Part shown: piece after piece, positions 1 through 11,519 of the stretch
Layout: every line of letters starts with the position of its first letter
How positions within the stretch are numbered: position 1 is the first letter of the stretch
NCBI GenBank assembly: GCA_900708905.1
Contig: CAADRB010000043.1
Coordinates: 133,514 to 197,513 of the forward strand
DNA length: 64,000 bases
Origin: Hymenolepis diminuta
Taxonomy: Eukaryota; Platyhelminthes; Cestoda; Cyclophyllidea; Hymenolepididae
Direction of reading: 5' to 3'
Position numbers and translations under genes: made by a program
The notes under the pieces: model-generated
What the model was told of the DNA's origin: nothing
What the model saw: the letters and a program-made list of their open reading frames with translations, nothing else
Database searches by the model: none

Positions 1-103
1 GTGCGTAAGGCACTCATATTTTTGAATTTAACCTAACCCGATAATAATTAGTGTATCTTTTATATCAAAAGATCACAATGCAAGTGTTACTATAACTAAT
101 GAA

Positions 104-1163
104 ATGAAAGGACACGCTGCTGATGCAGTGTCTATAAAAGCGAAACGGAGCAATTTAGATATTGCAAGATTTTCCGTTTGCAACGTTAGAAGGGAGCTGT
201 TGCATGAAAACATTGGAGGTGAGTTGGCCGGCACGAGCAAGAGAAAACAGGACGATTGTCAGTGCTCTGACTCACTCATTCACTCAGAACACCTGAGTTT
301 GTGGGAAGAATGCATGGTGTGGCATGGTGGACAAAAATTCTAGGAGGTGAATGCGACATCTTGCCAGAAATCTTTAAGTGTCTGAGGGAACAGTAGGGAG
401 TGTTGTTCATCAAGACCTCGGGTACTAATCATGCGTTCTTAGGCGAGGTCAGGTTATGTCGACAAAAATAACTCAAAAGAATGGCTTAATGCATGCAAAA
501 CCACTCTAACAAATTGAATCACCGAGAAGAGGAGTGTCTTTGATTTTTCTCCAAAGAAACGAACTTCCACTAGGATGAAAAAGTCAACGGAAGGAATGAA
601 AAGTGAGTATGGGTTGGCAGACCCCACAGAATTGCCAACTGTTATGCACACGTACGAGTGCATAGTCCACCCACAGTGATGATTTTCGGTGATACTATTG
701 TTCATAGTGAAGGAGGGAGCATCATGACTCCTCCATTTTCCACAAGGTCTTAGAGTCAATTCAAATGCAGATGCAGACAGAGATGCCTACGTGGTGACTC
801 TTCAAACCATTGTTGTTAAGCCGCCTTAGGTAGATAGCGTAGCCAATGGAGAAAGACTACCTATGTCTTCTGACAAGATTCGGCCTCATCTCATAAAGCT
901 CTCAAAAGGGAGGATTTGATGATCGAGAATTGTCATCATGTCACACCAAACTTCCTGTGGCTGCCTCCTAACTAACCAGATCTTAATTCTTTGGATTATA
1001 ATGTGTTGAAAAGGACGTTAATAAGCATGCCCATAAACCCAAATTCTCTCTCATGGAGGCAATAGTCCGAGCAATAGAGACCACCCGATCAAAGCTTGCG
1101 GTCGGTCGCTTTTGGACCCGAATTGAATTGGTGATAGAAGCCGAAGGAGAGTATATAAAATAA
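104..1163 (+). pseudogene. Decayed mariner-type transposase, nearly full length
   Basis: The conceptual translation matches the mariner/Tc1 superfamily from end to end once frames are switched. An N-terminal helix-turn-helix part (around 'NLDIARF' and 'NVRRELLHEN') is open from 104 to 343. A piece reading 'RRGQVMS' follows at 441 in a second frame. From about 508 a third frame carries 'DEKVN', 'VMIFG', 'PQGLRVN', 'VDSVANG', 'YVF*QDSA' (862-888) and 'PPN*PDLNSLDY' (964-999). The C-terminal end reads 'RIELVIEAEGEYIK' and stops at 1163. The length of about 1.06 kb is what an intact 350-residue transposase needs. The second and third catalytic aspartates are at 877-879 and 994-996, 38 codons apart, close to DD37D-type spacing and wider than the classic D34D. 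At least two frameshifts and several in-frame stops show it is dead. Terminal inverted repeats were not recognised; the 5' one may lie at or before the window start. Confidence 0.85.
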
Positions 1164-3024
1164 AACCTGGGTTATTAGGTATTATATTTATTTGTTTTGT
1201 TAGAAGAAATTGTAAGTTCAGGCCATTAACAGTTTCTTTTTCTGTTTTTCTAAAAGTGCGTGAGGTGTCCCCAGATGACTTACACATCCTATACATTAAT
1301 TGACACATCGTAAAGTTTAATGCCGAAAGAGCATATCTAAACAACCAAAGAAAATCATGAAACTATTCTGGAGCAAAAATGCCCCAATTTCCCTGATTTT
1401 AAAATCAACTGGTGTATTTTGCGAAATTGACGAAAATACGCCAATTTATAGGCCTTTTTCGCAGCCAAAGTCGACGAATTTTAACCCGCGCTACAACTAT
1501 TGATGACTAAGCTTTAGCGTGGTCTCATTCCTATTAGGTTTCTGGTAAGGCCCCGCAAGAACTCAACGTTGAGCTTCAAGCGACAATAGGTTTTTAAAGT
1601 CATGCTAATTATATTTGCAGACATCGTTCCAGAGTACCAAAAGCTATAATTATATTACTCTATCTGATACTATTGATGTAGTGAATGCGCAAATGCAAAT
1701 ATGAAAATGAAAACTACGTAGTGATGACAAGCGTTTGCAGATAACTCGACCGAGCGGTCATATGAATAACAAAATCTACAACACTATAAGACTGCTGATG
1801 GATTAATTAAATATGATCAGAGTTATGCTTTAAGAAATAGTCATCCATATCGTCCTGAATTTCAGTTTCTGTTTTAGTCACCAACCCTCCACCACATCCG
1901 TTTTAGCTCGATATCCAAAGAGTTCGTTGCCGGAATGTTGTATGCGTAATTGAAGTTACAATAGTTTTCTTTTGTCCTTTAGTAATATGGGTGATTACAA
2001 TTTTAGACGCATGATATTAGCTGACGCCATTAAAGAAGGCGCATAACTAAATCTAGCCCTTAATATTATACTAATCAGAACTGAGGGATATCGCAATTCA
2101 CCATCACCCAGTGGAATAGTCAATAATTTCACTTAAATGAATAAAAATTCTGGTGCATTCTGTCGAACTTAGGAATGAATTAAATGTTATGAAGCCAAAA
2201 GGTGTCCCACCAGCAGTTCCTCCTTCTCCTCTTCCAATTTCAGTCTTTGCACGTTCACTTCACATTTTTATGCCTGAATATTAAAATGAGACTGCTTTTT
2301 CCCAAAATATGAAAAATCAAGGGAAATTTCTCAATATGTCTTCAGCCGATCGCGTTCCCTCAAAAAGGTCTAATTTCCATCCTTCTAAAATATATGACAT
2401 TTGTTTGCTGTTCTCCCTTAGTATGTGTCCTTTCGAAATAGTTAGGATTTCTGATAGATTTAAGATTTCCACAATTTCAGTCGAAAGCTTGAAATACAAT
2501 ATTCTATTTAAAGCCCCCCATTAGACTCCATCTGACTTATTAGCCATCTTTAAGTATCGTAGTATTTATTAGTCATGAAAGCGTCATACTGTCGGTACAT
2601 GTGATTTGCAAGAACAAATAAATAAAGAGTCGTAAACCGCAGTCTTATTAAATCTTTTCAAGGATGCAACTATCCAGTATTAACAAAATTTCCACTTTCC
2701 ACCTGAAAACAAAACAGATCCATGCCTCACAATAAACAGCTGAGCTACTGTAAGATCTCCCAGCTTGATTTTGAGAACCTAATTTCTCATTAAATGTACT
2801 CTCAATTCAGGAATGAAAACGCGTAGAAAAGAAAATATAAAGAATTATAAATTTCATATATTTTTTACCTACACAAAATCCGTTAGTATGTAACAAAACC
2901 ATAAACTCTCATAAAACTTGGAATGGATTTGGAAGACAATTTACAAAACAACTACACAGTAAACAGGAGTGGAATACAGACTTATTTGGAAGGGTGCACA
3001 ACCAACTGATATGTTAAAAGACGT
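1164..3024. other. Intergenic, no gene recognised
   Basis: AT-rich sequence between the dead mariner element and the 3' end of the minus-strand gene at 3025. Only short random-looking open frames occur (for example 2309-2524 on plus and 2317-2499 on minus, which overlap antiparallel). I see no convincing polyadenylation signal for the minus-strand gene within the first 100 bases below 3025. Confidence 0.5.
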
Positions 3025-4261
3025 TTACATCCCTCTTGGACCAGAATGATGAGTTGCTTCTCGGAGATCTACAATTCCAGGTTGAGGACAAATTCGCCTT
3101 TCAAGCGGAAGGAAGAGTTCAGAGTCACGAATCGATTCTGCAACTCCAGGAACACAATCCATCATGGTCAAGAAACGACCTCCGTCCACAACAAAACTTC
3201 CAAGGAGTTCGGGATATGCCGTCCTCCAACCTTTGCCCTCATTTGGAATTATTAACGTTCCATCCTGCGGAAGAGAGATTTTCATAAGAATAAACTGAAA
3301 ATAGGAAAGGTGGATAATTCAGAGCTTTGATTCTCACCTTCTCTAATAACTGTCGTATTCTTCGTACCCTGCGAATAGATGGAGAAAGATCGATTGCCAA
3401 TCCAATTACGAAGTCGTCTGTTCTTCGCTTCACGCGTTCGATCAGATATTCTTCATAATCCGCCTCGTTCCACTCTACTATTTGGGGTTTCGAAATCTCT
3501 AGGAGTTCGTGAGCGAAGGGAACAATCTGAAAATTTGGTAAAATCGGCATTTACCGTTTGTTTCTAACGCAGCAGGTGTGGCACTTAGATGAAAATAAAA
3601 TGATACAAAGTTCGTTACAGTTAACATCGTCGTAAATCGAGTTCTGCTAAACGTCACACATAGACAGTGCAATTACCACAATCACGTGTATATTAAGAAA
3701 TGGACTTTGAAACCTACATCTTCAATCGCCACGATAATTCGAGAGAGGATGAAGGCATCCTCATTAACAGCCACCGAAATTGCATCCACGATTCGTCGCA
3801 AATCCGCTGCGTCACCGCAGAGTAGTGCTCGTATATCAGCTGGATCTAATTAAGTTAAAAACGCACATTCAGTAAAAATAATCACTAGATTTTCAGCAGT
3901 GGGTAAAATTTGATTTAGCATAAAGCATAACTAAGTGCTTTGATGTTAATCAAGCCTAAAAATAGATAAATGATCAATTTCACATAAAATCCCACCTGTT
4001 TTGATTTGGGTGCTTCCATTAAGCGGTTTTACACCTGTAGAGAGATGTTATAAAACAAAGGTTAAGTAAATCGAGAAATGCAGTAAAACATCTCGTTACT
4101 AAGGTACCAAACGAACCCTGTCGGAATGTATTGAGACTAGAGACAATCTGTTGTATAAGAAATTGTGTTTGAGGAGATACGTGTCGTATCCGAGAGGTAG
4201 GATGAGGTTGATATGGAGTACGTTTGGAAACTTCATTTGTTGCTTTTCTTAGGGGATCCAT
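3025..4261 (-). CDS. Five-exon gene, 259-residue protein of unknown function
   Basis: I do not recognise the product. The model joins five exons with canonical GT-AG ends and no frame break: 4261-4108, 4034-3996, 3845-3718, 3526-3338 and 3294-3025 (stop). The introns are 73, 150, 191 and 43 nt. The second exon is a 39-nt micro-exon. Residues 1-52 are a basic N-terminus starting 'MDPLRKATNEV'. The middle, about 53-170, looks helical and charged, with 'ADLRRIVDAISVAVNEDAF', 'NEADYEEYLIERVKRRTDDF' and 'SIRRVRRIRQLLEK'. The last 89 residues contain 'GKGWRTAYPELLGSFVV' and end 'THHSGPRGM'. No signal peptide or membrane span is visible, so a cytosolic or nuclear protein is likely. A TTTTCCAG acceptor-like site lies just 5' of the start codon, so an upstream 5'-UTR exon or spliced-leader addition is possible. 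Joining of all five exons in frame is the main support. Confidence 0.72.
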
Positions 4262-7200
4262 TGTTAAAGATTGGCTGGAAAATATAAGGTCACTTAACTG
4301 ATTTGCAATTATTTAAATATATTCTTGAGGCCTATACTAGCCAATGAATGCTGTCACACTTAGCAATTTACATGCTCATATCGCATGTAGTTGGTTAAAT
4401 GGCTGAATCACACAAATAGATGCTATGGTGAGACCTTGAAACACAGGCCAATCAGAAGGCAATAGTGCTGTCATCGAAGTAGTGCATGCTGTGCATAAGA
4501 TATTTGTTTTCATGCTTGTTCCCAAGGCCATCATGGATTAACGGCCAGTTAGCAGAGGACAGTTATTGCCGAGTCATGATCTGGGTGAGAACTAGAACTT
4601 TTGATCATGGGCACTAGGCGTGACTGAGGGTCCATCGTTTGTGCTACGATTGACTCTGGAATTACTGCATCTTGATTTGGATTTTATCTATTTTTTCCTA
4701 CTTTAGGTCCCCAAATTCTGAGTATTTTAAATCTGACTAATTCATTTATTGATCTCAAATAATGTGCTCAAATTTTAATTTTATTGTTTATTGTATATTT
4801 CTATTAAATGTTAAAAACATGTTAATGGGGAATTCTAAAGATTATCAAAATTCAGAAATCCTAATTGATTGATACCCCTTTCGGTGGATTTATTCACAGG
4901 TACGCAAATTAATCATCCGTAGAAAAAGATATTTGTGAATTGGTCTTTATAAAAAAGTTAAAAAGTTGGGAAAGTTGAGAAAATTGGACATTACCAATTA
5001 TCATTATCTTATTTTCCTCTTATTTATCGATTAGAAGTATTTTCAGAGTTTATCTAATTTTAATGGAATTTGGATAAAAATGGTCAGAACCTACCTGCAT
5101 GGTCACTCTCTATTTCCATGATTATTAAAGCTATTTACTTGACTACAATTTTTCATATAACTATCTAAATATTTTAGAGCAAAAGTGATTTAAGATTACT
5201 AAGTTACACTGTACACATTAAAGAGCTACTATAGTCAATTACTACCTTGGGCAGATACTGTTAAGGATTAGAAACCGTGCGATTGGTCGGGGTTGCAAGC
5301 CAATTAGAACGCCGTAATGGGATCGATCAGTTATTTCGCAAATTATTTTTAACCAATCATATTTCGAAGCGAAATTGCAAGCATTTTGGTAAATAGCAAA
5401 GGAGAATTATAACAGTAATGCATTTATATAACTAGTTAAAACTTGATCTTAGGAGTTATCATGCATGCACTGCTTGCTAATAGGTACAATGTGAACGGGT
5501 CGATTAGATGTTAATTTATTCCGTGATATGCAGAGTTAAATAGTTGCACTTATTGATATTTTCCCACGTTCTTGCTCGCACTTCAGTTTGGGTTGCCAGG
5601 ATATGTGAAATTAAGGCATCTCAACTGTGATTTAGATATTACTGACTACAGAATGCTAGGTTTTCGAAACAGAAGAAAATTTTCACTATTACAGGTGGGC
5701 TTCGAAATGACGGAATGATGATCAAGGTCCCTCCTTCATATTGTCATCCTTTGGACTTGAATGTTTATAAAACGATTGGGATGAATCAAAAACCAATAAT
5801 TCCAGTCTTTGATCATCATGATTTTATACTAAAAGTCGGAAGGGCGGCGGACCTTGTGATTAGGAAATTTGAATGATGGAAAAATGGGATGCTCATCGAC
5901 GATTGATCTAACAAAAGTCAGGTTGCTGTTATTATTTCCGACAATTTTAATATAAAAATTAATATTCTTTACTCGGGTATCATCACCTTTTCGTGCCTGA
6001 TTCTCTTATACCCTATATGTTAAGTGTTAACATCACTTAGATTACCGTTTTTTTCATGGATTTGTTCTTGTGTGAGACTTGCGTTTCGAGAGTTTCCTCT
6101 GACTTACTCAGTAAATGCTTATTTTTCACTTCAGGGTGATTTTGAGTAAAAGGTCACGACGTGAAGTGGAAAGACTAAAACAAGAGTTCAGAATTTGAAC
6201 ATCGTAATGATCAGTCGATGCGTTAAATTATACCAATATCCATCCAACGGACTACCGCGATGTTGATGCATAACGGGGAATAATCGAGGCATAAGTTGAC
6301 AGTAAAAAGTTAATTTCAATGTGATCACTCACTCACCTAATGTCAATCATATCCAGTCCATACACTTGATCATTAAATCATTGACTAATTATCCAGGTCA
6401 AATCATTCTTTCTAAATGATTTTTTCCTGAAGTTCCGTTATAAAAAATGTTTATTCATTCGCCTAACCAACCAAATGGAGGATTTAATATTTCCCATATA
6501 AGTTAGAACCATAAAACGTGATGTGAAACATGAGAAATTACAATACCGATGTCCAATAGCATATATCCGACCGCTGCTGTTTATACTAATTAATGCTATG
6601 CCGTTTCAAACACAATTCCATTGAATGTTTTTTATCATCGGATGATTTCAGCTACAACTTAGCAAAAAAATTAAACCCCTATATTCAAGATCAAAACCTA
6701 AATAAGCAACCACAAATACCAAACGAATCAACATGACTCCTTTAAAATTGAAAAGTTAGTAGATTTTATATTTGTTTGTATCTATCATTGAATAAATTAC
6801 TGCTCATCACAACACCAATATTCATCTGTTAAATGCATCCAGACCACCTAGAATTTCACGCCCCTCTCTTAATGAATATTCACTCACTTAGTGGACCAAT
6901 TGACATGTATTTTTATCACGACCGACAAGCGTGATTGAGCGATTTGTTTAATTGTTTGACACCTAAACAGCTTCTCAGGTGGAGTGTACAGAGTAAACTG
7001 TGTGCATCTGTCAAGTACAGCGCAACTGTCAACATTCTAGATATTCGAATGTGATTAAAAATCTAACCATCAAGGTGGTGCTGAATGTCAGCCTAATGAA
7101 GGCTGATAACATTCAAATGAAAGGAAGTTGTTGCTCACTAGCAGACAACGAGTTTCTAAATGGAATATGGTAATGCGATTAATCTAACAGGAACCACATA

Positions 7201-7845
7201 GGCTAAAGGGAACAAATCTATCAATATCTTACCTTTGACAATCCCTATGTTGAATAGTAAAGGCCAAGGTGATCATAACTGTTAATATAATAAAATGAAT
7301 TAATATAAACTTATACAAGAAATATTGCTTTATTAATAGAGATATAAACCAGAATCGAAATCGAACGATGTTGTGATTCTTTATGAAAATGTATACATGC
7401 GTAAATAAATCGTAAAGAGACCGATGCAATAGCAACAACCTGAAAATTATTTCACATCAGCCATGGATACCGGGACATCAGTGGGTACTCCAATCCATTC
7501 TTGCCCTCAAAACTGTATAAGATTATTAAGATTCCATTTCAATTTCAGTGAATCGTGCAGGCAAATGCAATGGTTAATAGTGAAAAGTAGACGGCAAACT
7601 TTCCTTCCACTCAAGCTGAGTGCTAGAGGCCGCTTTTCAATGGACGCCACCGTGCGGCAGTCAACGTAAAAATCTGCCAGTTCTTTGGCGCATAGTTAGT
7701 TAAAGAAATAATCAATCATGCAATTTAATATCGGTTAGAATACGGTTTTCCCATTTGATATTCTTCAGAATGCTAGTCTTTTATTCGAGAAGAGTGTTAG
7801 AAAGTGGTTTTCATTGGGATTTAGAATAATTTAGAGCGTGGATTT
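4262..7845. other. Intergenic AT-rich sequence, no gene recognised
   Basis: No exon chain could be built here on either strand. An open stretch of about 60 codons without a start occurs at about 5697-5875 on plus, preceded by an acceptor-like 'ctattacag'; its reading ('VPPSYCHPLDLNVYK') matches nothing I know. A segment at about 4430-4680 is richer in GC than its surroundings and may be an old repeat, but I found no second copy. Confidence 0.4.
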
Positions 7846-8070
7846 TGCGCCGGTAGAGCAGTAGTCATTACGCACGTCTGTTAATCTAGGAACGTGCGAT
7901 CGATTTCCAAGGTTGCACATTCAGTAATATGGATGGCCAACTGCTCTGGTTAATTCAAATCAGCAAGAGGATCGGTTTAATGTGTTTTTTTCATAACGGA
8001 GGCTCCAAGATACCATTTATCAGTTACTATTAGCACCTTTCTAAAGGGTTTGGGATTCTTTTTAACATAT
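7846..8070 (+). repeat. tRNA-derived SINE copy 1
   Basis: The head has tRNA-like internal promoter boxes: an A-box-like 'cggtagagcagtagtcatta' followed about 45 bases later by a B-box-like 'cgatcgatttcc'. The body carries family landmarks in order: 'attcagta', 'ggccaactgctctggttaa', 'ggaggctcca', and a tail resembling 'cctttctaaagggtttggg'. It aligns collinearly with the copies at 37478, 39008 and 58812 on plus, and at 40988 and 48480 on minus. It is diverged and not a functional tRNA gene. Confidence 0.6.
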
Positions 8071-8512
8071 TTTAATACTGGATCGGATTAAGTGTAGTTA
8101 TTATTTTGATCGGTCTTTGACACTTTTGAGGCTCAGCCATTAATTTGGCAAATGGAAAGATGCAAACATGGAAAAATATGTAAAATGAAAGGGAACAATG
8201 GATAGGTGACATTATGTCAAGTCTTCGAACGGAAAATGCACATAAATCAAAATAATTATTCAAATAATACTGAATGAAAGTATAGATAAAGCAATACAAT
8301 TTCAAAGTTTATTTAAAATTAATATTTTTCGGCAGCAGCATTTCTAAGCCGTTCTGAGAGCAAAATCTCACACTGGTCTGTTATCCTGTGCGAATGACCA
8401 TTTCAGTCACACAAAATAGGCCTATTGATCTTGATTCTACGACCGTTAACTTTGCAAGATACAAGTGAGTAGATCGCATTGAATCAATGATCAAAATTTT
8501 AAGATTTATAAT

Positions 8513-8600
8513 ACAGTGTGTCCCAGAATGCTTTGCGCCTAATGAGTTTATTAGAGCGTCCGTAAATAACAGAGCTGCCAGCTTGTTACATTAGCTGATG
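8513..8600. repeat. Possible DNA-transposon terminal sequence
   Basis: The motif 'cagtgtgtcccagaatg' at about 8514 resembles ends of several cut-and-paste elements in animals, which often begin with CAGTG and a short run like this. No inverted partner was found nearby, so this is only a suggestion. Confidence 0.15.
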
Positions 8601-9005
8601 CTATCATCTTATTTGTAAAACAGATAAAACTTAATCCAAACTTCCTATTCTATAATATCTCAAACAGTATTTTTTTATATATGGATTTGGTGATATTGAA
8701 GAAATCTTATCCGCCATTAAGTATTTTATCCAACAGCTTTGGGATTCGAATAGAAGTTGAATGAAAAACTTCAATGAAGTGACCAGTTGACGCAAAACAA
8801 CATTGTACAAATTGATAGGGATTCGCATGCTTGATTCCAAGAAGTTAAAAACGAGTGCTTATGAAATATTTTTGTATTTACTAACTTGAAGTGTTCTTTT
8901 CACCGATGGTTCTGTAAGCATCTTAGGATAAAAAATTAAACTGACCAATAAAACTGTTCATTTCAACGAAGTCAATGGTTAGTTAATTTTAAAAGTCCTC
9001 TTAAC

Positions 9006-9127
9006 GCTGTTGGAGTTGCCACTAGGGTTGACGTTTAACAACAATCGAGAGTTCGAAAAGTGGAATATAAGAATTCCGTAGATCGAAATTTTATTAAGCT
9101 AACCATAATGAAGATTGGGAGATTAAT
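9006..9127 (-). repeat. 3' LTR-like direct repeat of the gypsy element
   Basis: Reads on plus 'ctgttggagttgccactagg' then 'agttcgaaaagtggaat', 'aaattttattaagctaacca', matching the repeat at 11396 base for base over long stretches. Similarity may extend left to about 8991 ('aaaagtcctctt' against 'aaaagtcttctt'), so the true border is uncertain. Confidence 0.75.
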
Positions 9128-9139
9128 AGAGAAAAAAAC

Positions 9140-9334
9140 TCAAAAATCGGAAAGACAATCGGCGACAATAATGTCTGTGCCTTTAACGTGTTTGATGTCG
9201 TTGGCGAACCGTAGAATATAATCAAGATGACGTATTTGCGCGGCATATCTCAATGGCTTGTGGTCAGTGAGGATCATAAATTTTTGACCTTCCAGGAGAT
9301 ATCGAAAAGATTCCACCGTCTTGTAGACTGTCAA
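9140..9334 (-). pseudogene. RNase H domain remnant of gypsy pol
   Basis: An open frame of 64 codons reads 'YKTVESFRYLLEGQKF', 'ILTDHKPLRYA', 'QIRHLDYILRF' and 'HVKGTDIIVADCLS'. These are the successive conserved motifs of the RNase H region of Ty3/gypsy elements, including the TDHKPL block and the (V)ADxLS end. It ends where the domain normally does; the connection to integrase is absent. Confidence 0.85.
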
Positions 9335-9813
9335 AAGCTCTCACCCGAAAGTGCTGTAACACATTTTAGTGTGTATTAATTTGACAGAGAGGTAGACAGC
9401 AGGTTGTACTAGAGGTCGTTTCCCATGACAGCGATCTTTGGAGCATCTGTGGAGAGCGTTAGAGTTTCTTCCAATTCTTGATACGTAAGCGTCGAGCAGT
9501 CTGCTAATAAAGTTTTAACTTCTTCGAATGCTGTGACAGCTTAAGAGAGAAAAGATTCAGGCCTGTATGGACTTTGAAAGTTAGGTGAGAGGGAAAATCA
9601 CTGCTGAAAGTTTTTGAGAACTCGGCGACAAAAATTTATCCTGCTTAAATATTAACGGAGTTGGTTGAGAGATTTCGTTTGTGGGAACTGTCGATTCGTC
9701 TTTATCTTTTCGTCATTTGGTTGGCAGATAACATATGACCAAGAAAACATAGAGTATTTCGCTCAATTTCACTTTTGGGAAGATATATGATGAGCTCATG
9801 AGAATTCAATCGT
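9335..9813 (-). pseudogene. Degraded RT/RNase H connecting region of gypsy pol
   Basis: This stretch lies between the RT and RNase H remnants in the same element and strand. No long frame remains, but its place and size fit the RT thumb and connection region after frameshifts. Assigned by position rather than by clear motifs. Confidence 0.5.
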
Positions 9814-10335
9814 TCAAAAATATCTCCAAATGTTTCTATTTTCTTCTTCAGTTTCGTTAGCCACTAGAATGTCATCGACATAGGCAGTAACAAAGTTAGG
9901 ATCATGCAACACTTCAGTAACAAAACATTGACAGGTTTGAACTACATTTCCTAAATCAAATGACTTTCGAGGGCAATCAAACAAACCAAATAGAGTGCCA
10001 ATAGCGGTCTCGGGAATATTTGCTTCAGCCATAGGAATCGGGTTGTATTCGCGGAAATGAAAAATCTTGGAGAAGATCTTAATCTGGAGATTGGATGAGA
10101 AGTCTTGTATATTAGGTATGGGGTAATTGTCCGGGACTTTGATCGAATTTAGGGCCTCAAGGACGCCAATCAGTAAATTTCCTAGGGACCGTCTGGTGAG
10201 GGGATGAACAAATATTGGAAGAACGGTGAATAATGCTAAGATCAAGCTTGTGTTCGATTCTGTCCATGGAGATCTCATGTCGAGTTGGAGAAGGACGACA
10301 AACTCAACCTTTGACGGAGTTTCAATGAGTAGCAA
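9814..10335 (-). pseudogene. Reverse transcriptase remnant of gypsy pol
   Basis: An open frame of 173 codons carries RT motifs in order: 'VPDNYPIPNIQDF' (substrate-contact region), 'AKIFSK'-like 'IKIFSK', 'PMAEANIPETAI', 'TLFGLFDCP', and the catalytic box 'FVTAYVDDILVA'. The YxDD box is intact. Elsewhere the frame has lost conserved residues, for example in the 'KSFDLGNVVQTCQCF' stretch, where intact elements have the highly conserved FGL-NA-QTFQ type block. The first 50 residues are off family, so a frameshift lies near 10200. Confidence 0.88.
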
Positions 10336-10449
10336 TATGGTGTGCGACAGAGTGATTTACATGTTTGTCACGACAAACACGGTTGGTGAGGTCAGAAAAT
10401 TTTCTAAAGATATTGGTGGAAGAGGGACTCAGAAGGCTGAATATAGGTT

Positions 10450-10600
10450 ATAAAATAGTAAATAAGGCAGGGATATTCGGTATATTTGGAATGAAGGCTT
10501 GTTGGCAATGAGGAAAATCTAGCGAAAGGTTCTACGAAGTTCAAGAACCAGAGTGACAGATTTCTGGCGGTATGTCTTGATGGGAAAGCCGTTGGCAACT
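10450..10600 (-). pseudogene. Aspartic protease remnant of gypsy pol
   Basis: In the minus frame the sequence reads 'TVANGFPIKTYRQKSVTL' then 'LELRRTFR*IFLIAN', the typical middle of the flatworm/arthropod gypsy protease (after the DTGA active site). The active-site part upstream is not readable, and an in-frame stop interrupts the next strand. Its place between gag and RT supports the call. Confidence 0.65.
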
Positions 10601-10924
10601 GTTAGTATGAAGTGATGGTCTGAGGAAGTTCGATTGGCAGGGTTAGGAGGAAGTACTGAAATCTATGCTCTGAAATTGATCAAATAAGATGTGGCGGAGT
10701 TTCTCCCTCCTTAATCCCTCTACTGATAAAAGATACTTTGTAATTATGCCCATTTGTCCAAGCCGATACTGGTTGGGACCGAATTTCATTAGTACACGCG
10801 TTTACCAAAACGTGTCTTGTGTTCTGCTACAAGTTATTTGCTTCTGTGGTAAGTTGCTATATTATCGAGTTTTCCAGATTGGTCGCTCTTCGAGGTTACT
10901 ATCGGGACTTCTAGTTTGTTGAGT

Positions 10925-11290
10925 TATAACATTTTGCTTTGAGCGTATTTGCTAAGATAGGCTGTATGTATGAAGAGAGTTTTTGAAAGTATAACAGCCT
11001 CCAAAATTCTTCAATTGCAAGCAGTTTCATTCTTCTAATTAATGCAGTCGGCCTCAAATCTCCTACGCACTCCTGTTGTAGTAACGTTTGTACTCCTTCA
11101 GCTGCGGATGATTGGGTTTGGTGGAATATAACAGTTTTAACATCATCGTAGGGATATGAAGAGGGCTTTGGATGGTATTTGCGAATTGAACAATGATAAA
11201 CGAAGGGATGATTTCGATAGTGATATGAAATTTGTTAATTTAACTCCTTATGCTGTTATTTTTGAAGTGGGATTCCGCGACAAAAATAAA
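10925..11290 (-). pseudogene. Gag capsid remnant of gypsy element
   Basis: One minus frame reads 'YPYDDVKTVIFHQTQSSAAE', 'VQTLLQQECVGDLRPTALIR' and 'RMKLLAIEEFWRLLYFQKL'. This follows the capsid pattern of gypsy elements, in which a QxLL-GDxRPSxLLRRM stretch is followed by a leucine-rich helix. It sits directly inside the 5' terminal repeat, as gag should. A stop occurs about 20 codons upstream. Confidence 0.75.
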
Positions 11291-11395
11291 CCTGGGGCAT
11301 ATTCTGGTAAAATTTGCGTAGGCTTCCTAGACTGATCTCACTAACCTGGCGGGAGGAAACATATGTTTCGTCAAACAAAAAAAGTCTTCTTGATA

Positions 11396-11519
11396 CTGTT
11401 GGAGTAGCCACTAGGATTTACAGTTAACGACAACAATTGCTAGTTCGAAAAGTAGAATACAAGAGTTATGTAGACCAAAATTTTATTGAGCTAACCACGA
11501 TGAAGAATCGAGAGATGAC
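11396..11519 (-). repeat. 5' LTR-like direct repeat of the gypsy element
   Basis: Partner of the repeat at 9006-9127, same orientation, with landmarks 'ggagtagccactagg', 'agttcgaaaagtagaat' and 'ttttattgagctaaccac'. On the element's own strand the repeat ends in 'CTCCAACAG'. No tRNA-primer site beginning TGG was recognised next to it. Confidence 0.75.

Larger units (their letters stand above)
9006..11519 (-). mobile_element. Decayed Ty3/gypsy LTR retrotransposon, no integrase
   Basis: Direct terminal repeats at about 9006-9127 and 11396-11519 are roughly 80% alike by eye and enclose retrotransposon protein traces, all on the minus strand and in the expected order: gag capsid, protease, reverse transcriptase, RNase H. 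The layout and the wording of the RT ('VPDNYPIPNIQDFSSNL', 'YVDDILVA') fit the chromovirus/Csrn1-like gypsy elements common in flatworms. After the RNase H end at about 9140 the 3' repeat begins at once, so the integrase and the 3' part of pol are missing. Frameshifts and stops throughout show it cannot encode proteins. The whole copy is only about 2.5 kb, against 4-6 kb for intact relatives. Confidence 0.85.
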
